DNA from: Oscillospiraceae bacterium
GTDB lineage: Bacteria; Bacillota; Clostridia; Oscillospirales; Acutalibacteraceae
Direction of reading: 5' to 3'
DNA length: 64,000 bases
Assembly (NCBI GenBank): GCA_031262985.1
Contig: JAISGQ010000018.1
Location: forward strand, 1 to 64,000
This document shows, piece by piece, positions 1 to 7,589 of this stretch. The stretch's first letter is position 1. Each line of letters begins with the position of its first letter. The notes under the pieces were generated by a model. It did not search any database. It saw nothing but the letters and a program-made list of their open reading frames with translations, and was not told the DNA's origin. The position numbers and the translations under genes are program-made.

Positions 1-131
1 GCAACTCTTTACGTAATATCTTCCCAAAGACATTAGTCATAAAAAAGAATATATATATAATTAACGAGCGGTTCTACCCGTTCAAGTGGTTCTCTTTCGC
101 CCGAATATATCACCCACAGGAGGTTTTACTT

Positions 132-467
132 ATGCCATCAAAAATCCCGCACCCCTGCGCTTACCCCGGATGCCCCGAAGTCACACTTGAACGATATTGT
201 CCCAAGCACAAACCAATCGCCGCCCGGCAGTATAACCAGTCACAGCGTTCGCCCGACCACAACAAAATTTACGGTCGGCGTTGGCGTACAATCCGCGACC
301 TTTACATCCAAGCTCACCCGCTTTGCGAAGAGTGCCTCAAGTCCGGCAAATATGTTCCCGCCGATGAAGTTCACCATATCGTTCCCACTGACCAAGGCGG
401 CACTCATGATTTTGCCAATCTCATGGCGTTATGTCAATCTTGCCACACAAAGACCCGTCCCCGCTGA
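132..467 (+). CDS. HNH endonuclease, phage type
   Basis: A 111-residue protein of the small phage HNH nuclease family. It should be a metal-dependent DNA-nicking enzyme acting in phage DNA packaging. Two zinc-knuckle Cys pairs (C65/C68 and C101/C104) bracket the HNH core, with H81-H82, N96 and H105. A second Cys/His cluster lies at C9, C14, C23 and H26. A clear AGGAGG site sits at 118-123, correctly spaced from the ATG. In Clostridia phages such a gene commonly stands just before the terminase genes, and a small terminase gene does follow at 872. The gene looks intact, but its element is truncated, so current use is doubtful. The family call is firm and the packaging role is inferred from neighbours. 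Confidence 0.88.
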   Translation: MPSKIPHPCAYPGCPEVTLERYCPKHKPIAARQYNQSQRSPDHNKIYGRRWRTIRDLYIQAHPLCEECLKSGKYVPADEVHHIVPTDQGGTHDFANLMALCQSCHTKTRPR

Positions 468-604
468 CCCGAAGGGGGCGGTCTCAATCTCTACAGCTTT
501 TCACACGGACATCGCCCAAGGGCTTCGTACACACCACTCGCGAATTCAAAAATATAAAAATTCCGCTAAAACCCAGTGTTTAAGCCATTCTTGCTAACAG
601 TCCA

Positions 605-644
605 AGCTGATATTTTGATTAGTTTTCAAAATGTCAGCTTTTTT
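605..644 (+). terminator. Rho-independent terminator after HNH gene
   Basis: An inverted repeat with arms AGCTGATATTTTGA and TTTTCAAAATGTCAGCT closes on a short loop and is followed by a run of six T. It lies 138 bases after the HNH stop. The rest of 468-871 is non-coding: I see no further gene, only a GC-rich stretch at about 710-800. Confidence 0.65.
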
Positions 645-871
645 CAAAACGTGTACAGGCTGTTTGCGCGGAAAATCTCATGAAATTTACGGATTTTGGG
701 GCTGAAAAGAAGAGCGGAAAGGCGGCGGAGCGGACGAGCGGCGGCGGACAGGCAGTGTCGAAGCGCGGGAAAATCGGGCGAAAAAGGCAAGTCCCGCTGT
801 CAACTTTTGAAAAAGTCCCGCATAGAATATAGCATTGTGTAATTCAAAGCAATCAAACCGGGGGTGAAGTC

Positions 872-1468
872 ATGCCATCAGGCGGAGCGAGAAAAGGCGC
901 GGGCAGGAAGCCCAAACCACTGGCGGAGAAACTGGCGGCGGGGAATCCCGGTCACCGACCGCTGAAGAAAATGGAGTTTTCCGGCGGCGATACATACCGC
1001 CCGACCGCGCCGGACTACCTGAAAATCATGGAACGGCAGATTGTGGGAATCCCCACGCCTACCGAAATTTTCAACCAAACCGTGGATTATCTTGCGCCGT
1101 CCGATTGCCTTCACCTCATTGCCACGGCGTTATTGGCGGACTACGCGCTTGCGAAATATTATCTCATCTGCGCCCAGTTTGAGCTTTCCAAGACCGCCAC
1201 GGTGAGCTATAACGACAAAAAACAGCTTGTCATCACCGATTTTGCAGAAGCCATGCTGAAGATGCAAAAAAATGTGATTGCCACTTGGAGTCCGATTTGG
1301 GATATCGTTGCCAAGAACAGCGAGAAGTTAATTTCGAACCCGGAAAAAGATTTGATGGCGGTGATTTTCGCGGGGAGAAGCCGCCGCAAGTCGAAAGGAG
1401 TGCCGCCCGATGGAGAATATGCGTTTGGAGAAAATTCCGGCAACCCGGCTGAACCCGGCGAAGTATAA
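872..1468 (+). CDS. Phage terminase small subunit, P27 family
   Basis: A 198-residue protein that begins MPSGGARKGAGRKPKPLAEK and then GNPGHRPLK, the typical opening of P27-type small terminases. These proteins recognise phage DNA and guide the large terminase during headfolding. The middle part (about residues 65-150) is the helical region of the family. The start is an ATG preceded by GGGGGTGAAG at 860-869. The 3' end overlaps the next gene by 59 bases in another frame. The C-terminal tail (GVPPDGEYAFGENSGNPAEP) is read from that overlap and is probably not conserved. No large terminase follows, because the element is broken further on. Confidence 0.82.
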   Translation: MPSGGARKGAGRKPKPLAEKLAAGNPGHRPLKKMEFSGGDTYRPTAPDYLKIMERQIVGIPTPTEIFNQTVDYLAPSDCLHLIATALLADYALAKYYLICAQFELSKTATVSYNDKKQLVITDFAEAMLKMQKNVIATWSPIWDIVAKNSEKLISNPEKDLMAVIFAGRSRRKSKGVPPDGEYAFGENSGNPAEPGEV

Positions 1469-1958
1469 CCCGCGCGTTGATTTGCAGCCCGGCGATCCGA
1501 TGTACGAGAAGCTCCTGCAGAGCGTGGAAGAATTCGGGTATGTCGAGCCGATAATCTGGAACGAGAGAACAGGCAATATTGTCGGCGGTCATCAGCGGTT
1601 CAAAATCCTCCGGCAGATGGGGCTTGAGGAGATTGACTGCGTTGTAATCGACCTTGACGAACAGCGGGAAAAGGCGTTAAATATCGCGCTAAACAAGATT
1701 CAAGGCGAATTCGATGTTGTAAAATTGGCTGAAGTCTTGAAGGATTTGGAAGCCAACGGCGTTAGTTTTGAAATCACTGGCTTTGAACGCCCAGAGCTTG
1801 ATAAGCTCTATCAGCAAGTTATGCGGGCTCAGGGCAAAATTATCGAGGACGATTTTGATGCCGAAAAAGAAGCCGAGCAGATTGCCGAACCGCTGACAAA
1901 ACCCGGAGATATTTGGCTTTTGGTAAACCACAGGCTGATGTGCGGACATTCTGTGTAG
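1410..1958 (+). pseudogene. Truncated ParB-domain/DNA methyltransferase
   Basis: This 182-residue product matches the N-terminal half of phage DNA-modification methylases that carry a ParB-like domain. Residues 1-110 hold the ParB/sulfiredoxin-type fold with the GGHQR motif at 59-63. Residues 164-180 (KPGDIWLL, then NHRLMCGHS) are the opening of the methyltransferase domain. The frame stops two residues later, so the SAM-binding and catalytic parts are absent. In complete relatives the protein runs on for about 230 more residues. The break at about 1955 marks a deletion or recombination junction, because the sequence directly after it belongs to an integrase region on the other strand. What remains cannot methylate DNA; an isolated ParB domain might persist. 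Confidence 0.8.
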
Positions 1959-2043
1959 ACAAATTATCTTATAGTAACTTACCGTATACCCTTGTATATC
2001 AAGGGTTTTTGCGTTTTAGGATAAAGTATCTTCAATCAAAAAT

Positions 2044-2119
2044 AAGCGACTTTTCCTATGTTTAAGCGACAAACAAGCGACAAATAATAGCCGCTCAAAG
2101 GCGGGTTTACTTGTCGCTT
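2044..2119. repeat. AAGCGAC repeats, possible integrase arm sites
   Basis: Three direct copies of AAGCGAC begin at 2044, 2064 and 2075, and an inverted copy (TGTCGCTT) lies at 2112-2119. They sit immediately downstream of the integrase remnant on the minus strand. Tyrosine integrases bind short repeated arm-type sites flanking their attachment core, so this arrangement suggests an old attP arm. A palindromic stretch ACCCTTGTATATCAAGGGT at 1988-2006 could be the core. This is inference from position and repetition. Confidence 0.4.
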
Positions 2120-2126
2120 GTTTGCT

Positions 2127-2447
2127 TTACTCTTTGTCCGCGTTTACCCCTGTCAATTTCATTTCAAGGGCTTGCATGGTTTTTACTTTGCTTGACGCGA
2201 AAACGTGAGAGTATATATTTTCTGTTATCGTTGTCCGGGCGTGTCCTAATTGCTCAGCAATGTTTTTAACTGACACGTCGGAGTTAATCAAAAGGCTTGC
2301 CGCCGTATGGCGTAAACTGTGGGTGTGAAAGTCGGAGGGCAATCCGATTTTCAGACCGAACTTTTTCAGCTTGTTATTGAGATAGTGCATACTGAAATAG
2401 CCGTGTGATTTGCCCGTGAATACCGTGCCTGTTTCTATCCAAGAAGC
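2127..2447 (-). pseudogene. Tyrosine integrase C-terminal fragment
   Basis: About 105 C-terminal residues of a phage/ICE tyrosine recombinase remain. They keep the HxxR box (HSLRHTAASLL), the second histidine box (LGHARTTITENIYSH) and the catalytic tyrosine in that box. The arm-binding domain, the core-binding domain and the first catalytic arginine are missing. An open frame continues past 2447 to 2666, but that part is antisense to a CHAP-domain fragment on the + strand, so it is only accidental extension. The fragment marks an abandoned integration end, with its likely arm repeats just downstream. It cannot act as a recombinase. Confidence 0.8.
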
Positions 2448-2450
2448 ACC

Positions 2451-2759
2451 CATAACGAGGCAGGATATATTGAAAAAGGCATACTGCCGAAGTTTGCCGC
2501 CTGTGAGAGCCAAGGTGTTCCTTGGTTCAAGGAGCGTAGTATATGGCAGGACGCGCACACAGGCTATATCCCCAAACCCGGCGATATTGTGTTCTTTGAT
2601 TGGAGTCATGATGGTCGCCCACAGCACGTCGGCATTGTGGAGCGTATCGAGGGCGAGGTCGTCCACACCATAGAGGGCAACACCTCCGACATGGTGGCGC
2701 GACGCAGTTATCGGCTTGACAGCGCAGATTTATTAGGGTATGGTACGCCAGTATATTGA
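2451..2759 (+). pseudogene. CHAP-domain lytic enzyme C-terminal fragment
   Basis: Read from about 2451 to the TGA at 2757-2759, the + strand encodes the end of a CHAP (NlpC/P60-like) amidase. Recognisable pieces are GYIEKGILPKFAACESQGV, then VPWFKER, PKPGDIVFFDW, HVGIVERIEGEVVHTIEGN and the terminal LGYGTPVY. This is the C-terminal catalytic half of peptidoglycan hydrolases common on phages and conjugative elements of Clostridia. The catalytic His (in HVGIVE) is present, but the N-terminal part with the catalytic Cys is lost. No start or ribosome site is available. The fragment meets the integrase remnant head-on at about 2448, so this is a recombination junction between two elements. Confidence 0.72.
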
Positions 2760-2762
2760 GAA

Positions 2763-2795
2763 AAGGGAATCAGCCGCAAAGCTGACTCCCTCTAC
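2763..2795. terminator. Hairpin between convergent remnants
   Basis: GGGAATCAGC and GCTGACTCCCT pair around a short loop. The hairpin lies between the + strand CHAP fragment and the minus-strand lipoprotein gene and could terminate either transcript. Confidence 0.5.
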
Positions 2796-2804
2796 ATAGT
2801 TTAT

Positions 2805-3380
2805 CTATTGCGTCACATATTCCGCGCCGCGCGTTTCAAGCACATTCAGCGTGGCAAGGTTCAACCGCAAATAATCATATCCGTCCTCGCTGTACTCCAC
2901 CAACACGCCTGACACCTCAACCCAATCGTTTGCTGTCGGAAGCTCATGTTCTTTGCCATCCGTCCAAGCCACCTCAAAGCCGCAGTTTGCGTCCACGCCG
3001 CAGCAGCCGGGGCCGTAGCGTATAACCGAATAATAGGTGTTGTTCGTTGTCGGGTCGGTGTAGACCGAGAAAAGCCCCTCGTATTTTATGGTTTTGCCCA
3101 AATACTCGTCGGCATTGTAGTAAACGTCGTTGCTCTGCGCGACGAACATTTTCTCTTTGATTTCCACCACTTCGTCGGAGCGGTCTGTGTAGGGCTTGGC
3201 TTCGGCGGCGTTATTGTTGCCTTGCTGACCGTTTGTAGGTTGCTGTGCCGAATTGCTTGATGGTTGATTTTGATTGCCGCCGATGTTGCCTTTTGCTTGC
3301 TCTGCACAACCAGTAAATAACGCCAAACAAAGCATCAGCATTGCCGCGCCGGACGCACCTTTCTTTAACTTGTTACCCAT
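2805..3380 (-). CDS. Lipoprotein with YcgQ/DUF1980-like OB domain
   Basis: A 191-residue secreted lipoprotein. A basic start (MGNKLKKG), a hydrophobic stretch and the lipobox LFTGC give C25 as the lipidated residue. A low-complexity Asn/Gln/Ser linker follows to about residue 60. The C-terminal part (DEYLGKTIKYEGLF, then GPGCCGVDANCGFEVAW and NDWVEVSGVLVEY) resembles the OB-fold domain of the TIGR03943/DUF1980 proteins found with zinc permeases. I chose the internal ATG at 3380 because GGGAGG precedes it. The frame is open further upstream and there encodes the tail of a metal ABC permease. A role in zinc handling outside the membrane is inferred from this pairing. Confidence 0.65.
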   Translation of the reverse strand: MGNKLKKGASGAAMLMLCLALFTGCAEQAKGNIGGNQNQPSSNSAQQPTNGQQGNNNAAEAKPYTDRSDEVVEIKEKMFVAQSNDVYYNADEYLGKTIKYEGLFSVYTDPTTNNTYYSVIRYGPGCCGVDANCGFEVAWTDGKEHELPTANDWVEVSGVLVEYSEDGYDYLRLNLATLNVLETRGAEYVTQ

Positions 3381-3608
3381 ACCGAAAAACCTCCCGCCTT
3401 TATTTTTGATCGCGCCGATTAGCCAAAACAGCCCGAACGCCACAATATTGATAATAACCACGCTTGCCCCTGTGGGCGTAGCGTACAGATACGATATGAC
3501 AACCCCGATGAAGAAGCAGATGACCGACACCACCGCCGATGTAAGCGTTACGCTCTTATCCCAACCCGCGATTACACAGAGTTTTGAAACCATCAGAAAA
3601 AAAGTCAA
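3381..3608 (-). pseudogene. Zinc/manganese ABC permease, C-terminal remnant
   Basis: In frame with the lipoprotein lies the end of a ZnuB/AdcB-type permease: two hydrophobic segments around the signature ISYLYATPTGASVVIINI. A full permease has about 270 residues and eight or so membrane segments; only about the last 70 remain. No stop codon separates it from the lipoprotein, so the truncated permease and the lipoprotein can be read as one 267-residue frame. The upstream break is near 3560. It is a broken gene and cannot form a transport channel. Confidence 0.62.
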
Positions 3609-3831
3609 AAAACTTTTGTCCGACCCTTATCAAAAATCGTGATTTTATCCCTTTCCTATACAGGGACATAAAAAGCCCCTAATCGCAGGGAACGAAAACA
3701 GCCCTGTTTGCTCCTTGAAAAATAAATACCCATTCATCATGCACATTACCTTTGCCGCCCCTGACACGGGCAGCCACATCAGTAAGCGCGCCATGAATCC
3801 GAAAGGATGAGCGATTCAGCTTGACTATAAA

Positions 3832-4185
3832 TGCCGGACAGCTTCCGGCACGGCCATGACAGGCAAAGGGGACAATGATACTCCTGCTCAGTCACAGCTT
3901 GAGCGTAGAAGCGGAAAGTTTTATCCGTGAGCCGTCGCACGCAATGAGAGCAGCTTGGAGAGAACCTCGGAGGGGCTGAGATGCCCGTGGAGCGGTTACG
4001 CTGATCGCCGCATGATGACTTCCCGCAGGGGTAAACCCTGTTTCGCCTTGGGGTGTCGAGGACAAATAAGGGCAATGAAGATACGAGCCGGACTCAAAGC
4101 GGGTTAAAAGATAAGCGAAGCCTTATGCGCTTCCCCAACCTTAAAAACTCCCTGAGTCCGGCTTTACATATCCGCAAAGGATGTG
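3832..4185 (+). ncRNA. Candidate structured RNA, HEARO/omega-RNA-like
   Basis: About 350 bases with no convincing gene but dense base-pairing potential. Seen directly: TGCCGGA/TCCGGCA (3832-3850), CGGA/TCCG (3912-3927), GGGC/GCCC closing a TGAGAT loop (3973-3986), CAGGG/CCCTG (4026-4040), an 11-bp perfect pair AGCCGGACTCA (4086-4096) with TGAGTCCGGCT (4153-4163) that encloses another hairpin, and CATATCC/GGATGTG (4167-4185). The strings GGCTGAGA...CGT and AAGATAAGC resemble pieces of HEARO (IscB omega) RNAs as I remember them. No IscB gene follows. A group II intron fragment or an element-specific large RNA are alternatives. Strand is inferred. Confidence 0.4.
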
Positions 4186-4216
4186 AAGCTACACCAACTG
4201 CATTAAACATCGCATT

Positions 4217-5080
4217 GTGCCATACTTTGAAGAACACTTTCCTTATCTCATGTTAAGCGAGATAACGCCAAAGCAGATTCAAGACTATTACACCTATGAA
4301 TTGCAAGAACTCGGCGTATCAAACAACACGGTCATCCGGCGACACGCCAACATCCGAAAGGCGTTGCAATACGCTTTCAAGGTTGGTTTGATTGACAACA
4401 ATCCTGCCGACCGTGTGGAGCGACCCAAAAAGAGTCCGTTCGTCGGGAGCATCTACAATGCAAAAGAGCTTGAGCAGCTTTTTGAAAAGGTGAAAGGTGA
4501 TCCGTTGGAGCTTGGCGTGATTTTGGCGGCATTCTACGGCTTGCGCCGAAGTGAGGTAGTGGGTCTGAAATGGAATGCGATTGATTTTGACCAAAAGACC
4601 GTTTCCATTCGGCACACCGTGACGCAAATTACGATTGACGGCAAAAGCACGATTATCGCCAAAGACCGAACTAAAACCAAGTCGAGTTATCGGACGCTGC
4701 CGCTTGTCGCTCCATTTGAGGCGCTGCTTCATGAGATGAAAGCGAAGCAACTACAAAATCGAAGGCTGTGTGGTCGTGAATACAACACGGCTGACGCGGA
4801 GTACATCTATGTCAACGACTTAGGTGAGTTTATAAAGCCCGGCTTTATCACGCAGCATTTTCCGCTTCTGCTCGAAAAGTACGGAATGCGGAGAATCCGC
4901 TTTCACGACTTGCGGCATTCTTGCGCCAGTTTACTTTATGCGAACGGTGTGAGTCTGAAAGAAATCCAAGAATGGCTTGGTCACAGCGACATCGGAACGA
5001 CGTCCAATATCTACACCCATTTGGATTTTCACTCGAAGATTGCATCGGCTGAGGCGATTATCGGTGTCTATCCGACATGA
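4217..5080 (+). pseudogene. Tyrosine integrase, N-terminally truncated
   Basis: This 287-residue frame is an ICE/phage tyrosine recombinase lacking the first 80-100 residues. It has the core-binding helices (to about residue 70) and the whole catalytic domain: the Arg box GLRRSE (R110), the H230-x-x-R233 box (HDLRHS), the second His in LGHSD (H256) and the nucleophile Y266. A GTG at 4217 is the only start, with no ribosome site. Integrase-like reading (SYTNCIKHRI) continues upstream to about 4187 and then meets TGA directly at the edge of the folded segment. The gene lies 144 bases from the 3' end of tRNA-Leu, a classic integration target. Activity is unlikely without the arm-binding domain. 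Confidence 0.8.
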
Positions 5081-5223
5081 ACGAGCGACCTCCAAAAAAG
5101 CTCCGATTTTAGGAGGGACATCGCTTAAAATGAGCGAAAATGGCTGCCGAAATGATGGTTGACTCGAAAAAGAGAAAACCCACAAACGCCGTCATATCAA
5201 GCGTTTGCGGGTTTCCGAGTCGG

Positions 5224-5310
5224 TGGTGCCGGTGATCGGGGTCGAACCGATACGGTATCGCTACCACTGGATTTTGAGTCCAGCACGTCTGCCAATTCCA
5301 TCACACCGGC
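5224..5310 (-). tRNA. tRNA-Leu(CAA)
   Basis: Reading the minus strand gives a class II tRNA of 87 bases. The acceptor stem GCCGGTG pairs with CACCGGC, and the CCA end is encoded (5224-5226). The anticodon stem CTGGA/TCCAG carries the loop CTCAAAA with anticodon CAA, reading UUG. A long variable arm and the T loop GGTTCGACCCC are present. The 3' end faces the truncated integrase, which fits use as an integration site. Bases 5311-5474 hold nothing I recognise. Confidence 0.95.
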
Positions 5311-5474
5311 AAATTTTACCTTCTAATTCTTCGCCTCCAAAATAAATAAGCAGGGCAGAGTTGCAAAACCGAGAGAATCAACTATGCGGTATTATACATT
5401 ATGTGATTGAAAAAAGCAATACCTATAGATTATTTATTTTTGTGTTCGGTGTGTTCGGGTGTCAATGATGAGTG

Positions 5475-6027
5475 AAAAAATTAAGCAGAGTAGCTTTCAA
5501 TGATTTGGATGGGAGAGCGAAAAGACAAACAAGTCTTGATACGGGTTTTGCTCCAAAAGTTGTAATCAGCTATTTTTTTGCTGAGCGTCCTTAAGAGAGG
5601 AAAATTTTTGCCGTTTGTAGAACCGCTGCATATCTAAGCTATGTTGGCGTTAAACTCTGCCGTTTTGTTTCGAGGTACCGACGCAAATCCTTCGATACAC
5701 TATGCCAAGTTCGTCGAGAGTTTGATAAAAGCGCGTAAGCCTCTCTTTCTTTTGTCCAAACAAGGCGTTTGTGAATTCGTGACCTTTGTCGGTCTGCACC
5801 ATGTGGATAGCGAAGGGGGGTGCTTTGACTGCACTCCGTAGGAACAAGCCCGATATGTAGGCACTGTGTTCGGCATGAATTTCGCGGTAACACCAACGGG
5901 AATACTCGTCTACGGTGCGGAATATGTAAGGAATGTTATTGCTCCCCCAATTAAACCTTGCCACACCTTCAAGATAAAACGGCTGTATTTCAACGATTTT
6001 GCACACAACACACACGCTTAATGGCAA
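5475..6027 (-). pseudogene. IS481/IS3-like DDE transposase remnant
   Basis: The minus strand encodes part of an rve-type transposase. Recognisable parts are VDEYSRWCYREIHAEHS, the second catalytic Asp region VQTDKGHEFTN, then TRFYQTLDELGIVYRR and KQNGRV. At the place where family members read NGKVERSHR a stop codon appears (about 5650). The homology then continues (RQHSLDMQRFYKRQKF) and shifts frame (KIADYNFWSKTRIK, then SPIQIIESYSA). So there is at least one nonsense mutation and one frameshift. The N-terminal helix-turn-helix part and first Asp region are missing or unrecognisable. It is a decayed insertion sequence. Confidence 0.68.
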
Positions 6028-6281
6028 TGTTTAATTGGTTCATCAATAATAACAAAAGAGACACATATACAGTTGAAGGGGTTAATGTAGACTTGCGGCA
6101 TTATATACCTGTTTTGCGACGCAGAAGCCGATGTTTCTTTCGAAAGTATGAAACATTGCGAACGGTAATTGAGGTTTTTGTTCATGCGTACAATGCTTTC
6201 GGATTGGCAAAGATGAAATTTTTCCAAAATCGTGATCCGAAATCGCGCGAATTACCCTTTTCTGTGTTGAACTTTTTATAA
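5990..6281 (+). pseudogene. Transposase C-terminal fragment, second IS
   Basis: On the + strand, overlapping the end of the previous remnant, lies the C-terminus of a different DDE transposase: GVNVDLRHYIPVL, then RRRSRCFFRKYETLR and a conserved Phe-rich end (LPFSVLNFL). This resembles the end of IS1-like transposases with the pattern LRHYxxxLxRKSRCFSR. No start or catalytic core is present. Two unrelated insertion sequence fragments thus meet near 6000-6030, which points to repeated insertion next to the tRNA. Family assignment is tentative. Confidence 0.45.
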
Positions 6282-6317
6282 CGCGCGTGATTATCCACGC
6301 TCCATAATATTATTTGT

Positions 6318-6346
6318 TTGCATTTTATATCGTGCTGTGATAAAAT
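6318..6346 (+). promoter_or_regulatory. Sigma-A-type promoter for tepA
   Basis: TTGCAT at 6318-6323 and TAAAAT at 6341-6346 are separated by exactly 17 bases, 70 bases before the tepA start. It is the first promoter after the mobile DNA. Confidence 0.6.
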
Positions 6347-6415
6347 TATCCGAGCTTGATTTTTTGCATATATTACCTGCTGGCGGAGCAAACTACCGTC
6401 AGGAGGTGATATGGT

Positions 6416-7237
6416 TTGAGCGAAGATGAAAACGAGGAGAGCAGGGAGTCTCTGTCTCCCGAGCAGATTGATTCTATCAACAATCTCGGCGCGATTACCA
6501 GCGCGAAGGGGAAGTACGTCATACACTGTCTGTCGGTGATAGGTCAGATAGAGGGACATCAGACGCTTCCTCCTCAGAACAAGACGACGAAATACGAACA
6601 TATTATGCCTCAGCTTGTAGCCATAGAGGAGTCGGCGGATATAGACGGTCTGCTGATTCTCCTAAACACTGTGGGCGGCGATGTCGAGGCGGGGCTTGCC
6701 ATAGCGGAGCTGGTGTCGGGGATGAAAACTCCCACCGTCTCCCTCGTGCTGGGCGGCGGTCACTCCATAGGAGTACCTCTCGCGGTGTCGGCAAAGCGTT
6801 CGTTTATCGTGCCGTCGGCTACTATGACCATACACCCTGTCCGCATGAGCGGGCTTGTGCTGGGAGTGCCGCAGACGCTCTCCTACTTCGATAAAATGCA
6901 GGAGCGTATAACCCGCTTCGTCTGCTGCAACTCGAAAATATCGGCAGAACGCTTTCTCGAGCTTTCGAGAACCATGGGCGAGCTGGTGATGGACGTCGGC
7001 ACGGTGCTTGACGGGGAGCAGGCGGTCAACGAGGGGCTTATCGACGAGCTGGGAAATCTCTCGGATGCCATAGCCTGCCTGTACGGTCAGATAGATGAGG
7101 TGAAAAAGCGTGAAAAGACGCAGGAGATTACTCCTCCCGCCGACAACTCAGACAGTGAGCAGAAGCCCGAACCTCCTTCCGCTGATACCCCAGTAGGTAA
7201 GCCAAAACCCGAAAAAGAGGTGGAGGAAAATGTATAG
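6416..7237 (+). CDS. tepA: TepA-like ClpP-fold serine protease
   Basis: A 273-residue protein of the ClpP/crotonase fold. In Bacillus TepA is a soluble protease linked to protein export and early spore development. The catalytic Ser is S117 in GGGHSIG and the likely catalytic His is H140 in TMTIHPV. The region [20 protein letters not shown] is the hallmark of the family. A Pro/Glu-rich tail follows residue 225. The start is TTG at 6416, chosen because AGGAGGTGAT stands directly before it and the only nearby ATG is followed by a stop. It overlaps ylzJ by 8 bases, and ftsK/spoIIIE lies downstream as in Bacillus. Confidence 0.9.
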   Translation: MSEDENEESRESLSPEQIDSINNLGAITSAKGKYVIHCLSVIGQIEGHQTLPPQNKTTKYEHIMPQLVAIEESADIDGLLILLNTVGGDVEAGLAIAELVSGMKTPTVSLVLGGGHSIGVPLAVSAKRSFIVPSATMTIHPVRMSGLVLGVPQTLSYFDKMQERITRFVCCNSKISAERFLELSRTMGELVMDVGTVLDGEQAVNEGLIDELGNLSDAIACLYGQIDEVKKREKTQEITPPADNSDSEQKPEPPSADTPVGKPKPEKEVEENV

Positions 7238-7451
7238 CACACTTCTCTGGTATTTCGACTACGGGGCAAATGGAGATGGGGAGGGAGCAGTCGAGGAGCA
7301 GCCCAAAACTGCATATCTCGGCAAAACGGCGGTGGAGTACACCGAGCAGAACGGAGTGCGGTACTCCAAAAGGATTATTTCAACCGATTTGAGGAGCTAC
7401 CTCGACCCGCGCCTCTCTCCGGGCAGTGACATAACGGGGCTTGTGAAGTAG
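7230..7451 (+). CDS. ylzJ: YlzJ-like protein
   Basis: A 73-residue protein of the YlzJ family: a conserved [10 protein letters not shown]-like N-terminus and a C-terminal [18 protein letters not shown] motif. Its function is unknown. In many spore-forming Bacillota it sits between tepA and spoIIIE, as here, and it overlaps tepA by 8 bases, so translation is probably coupled. It is normal in length for the family. Confidence 0.82.
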   Translation: MYSTLLWYFDYGANGDGEGAVEEQPKTAYLGKTAVEYTEQNGVRYSKRIISTDLRSYLDPRLSPGSDITGLVK

Positions 7452-7530
7452 GAGCAGGGAGTGGGGGAGCGGGGGAGCGGTAGCGGTAGCAGTAGTAGTA
7501 TCAGCAACAGCAGGAGTAGAAAATGTCGGC
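7452..7530 (+). repeat. Low-complexity purine-rich stretch
   Basis: A run built from GGGGGAGC, GGTAGC and AGTAGT trinucleotide-like steps separates ylzJ from uppP. It is translatable in frame with uppP but has no ribosome site, so I treat it as non-coding simple sequence. A similar AG-rich stretch follows proC at 29447-29500. Confidence 0.5.
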
Positions 7531-7589
7531 GGAGAGTTTTTGCTCAGTCGGCATACATATATAAAATAAATACAAAGGAGCAATACATA

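Noticed and set aside
2127-2666. Single 179-residue integrase gene
   Set aside because: The upstream half is antisense to a clearly recognisable CHAP domain; only the C-terminal 105 residues are integrase.
3973-4050. GGCTGAGA motif as a TPP riboswitch
   Set aside because: The downstream CCUGAU...GCGNAGGGA part is not convincingly present and no thiamin gene follows.
3779-4075. 98-residue minus-strand frame with several Cys
   Set aside because: Cys spacing does not form a clear zinc motif, and the frame crosses several hairpins; treated as chance.
4053-4256. 67-residue + strand frame in the folded segment
   Set aside because: No ribosome site, no similarity to anything I know, and it runs through the strong 11-bp inverted repeat; better explained as RNA or scar sequence.
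5224-5240. Second copy of the tRNA-Leu 3' end as an attachment site inside the window
   Set aside because: I looked for the sequence upstream in 1-5200 and did not find a copy; it may lie outside the window.
6182-6601. 139-residue minus-strand frame over the tepA promoter
   Set aside because: It overlaps tepA and the transposase remnant in antisense and shows no family motif.
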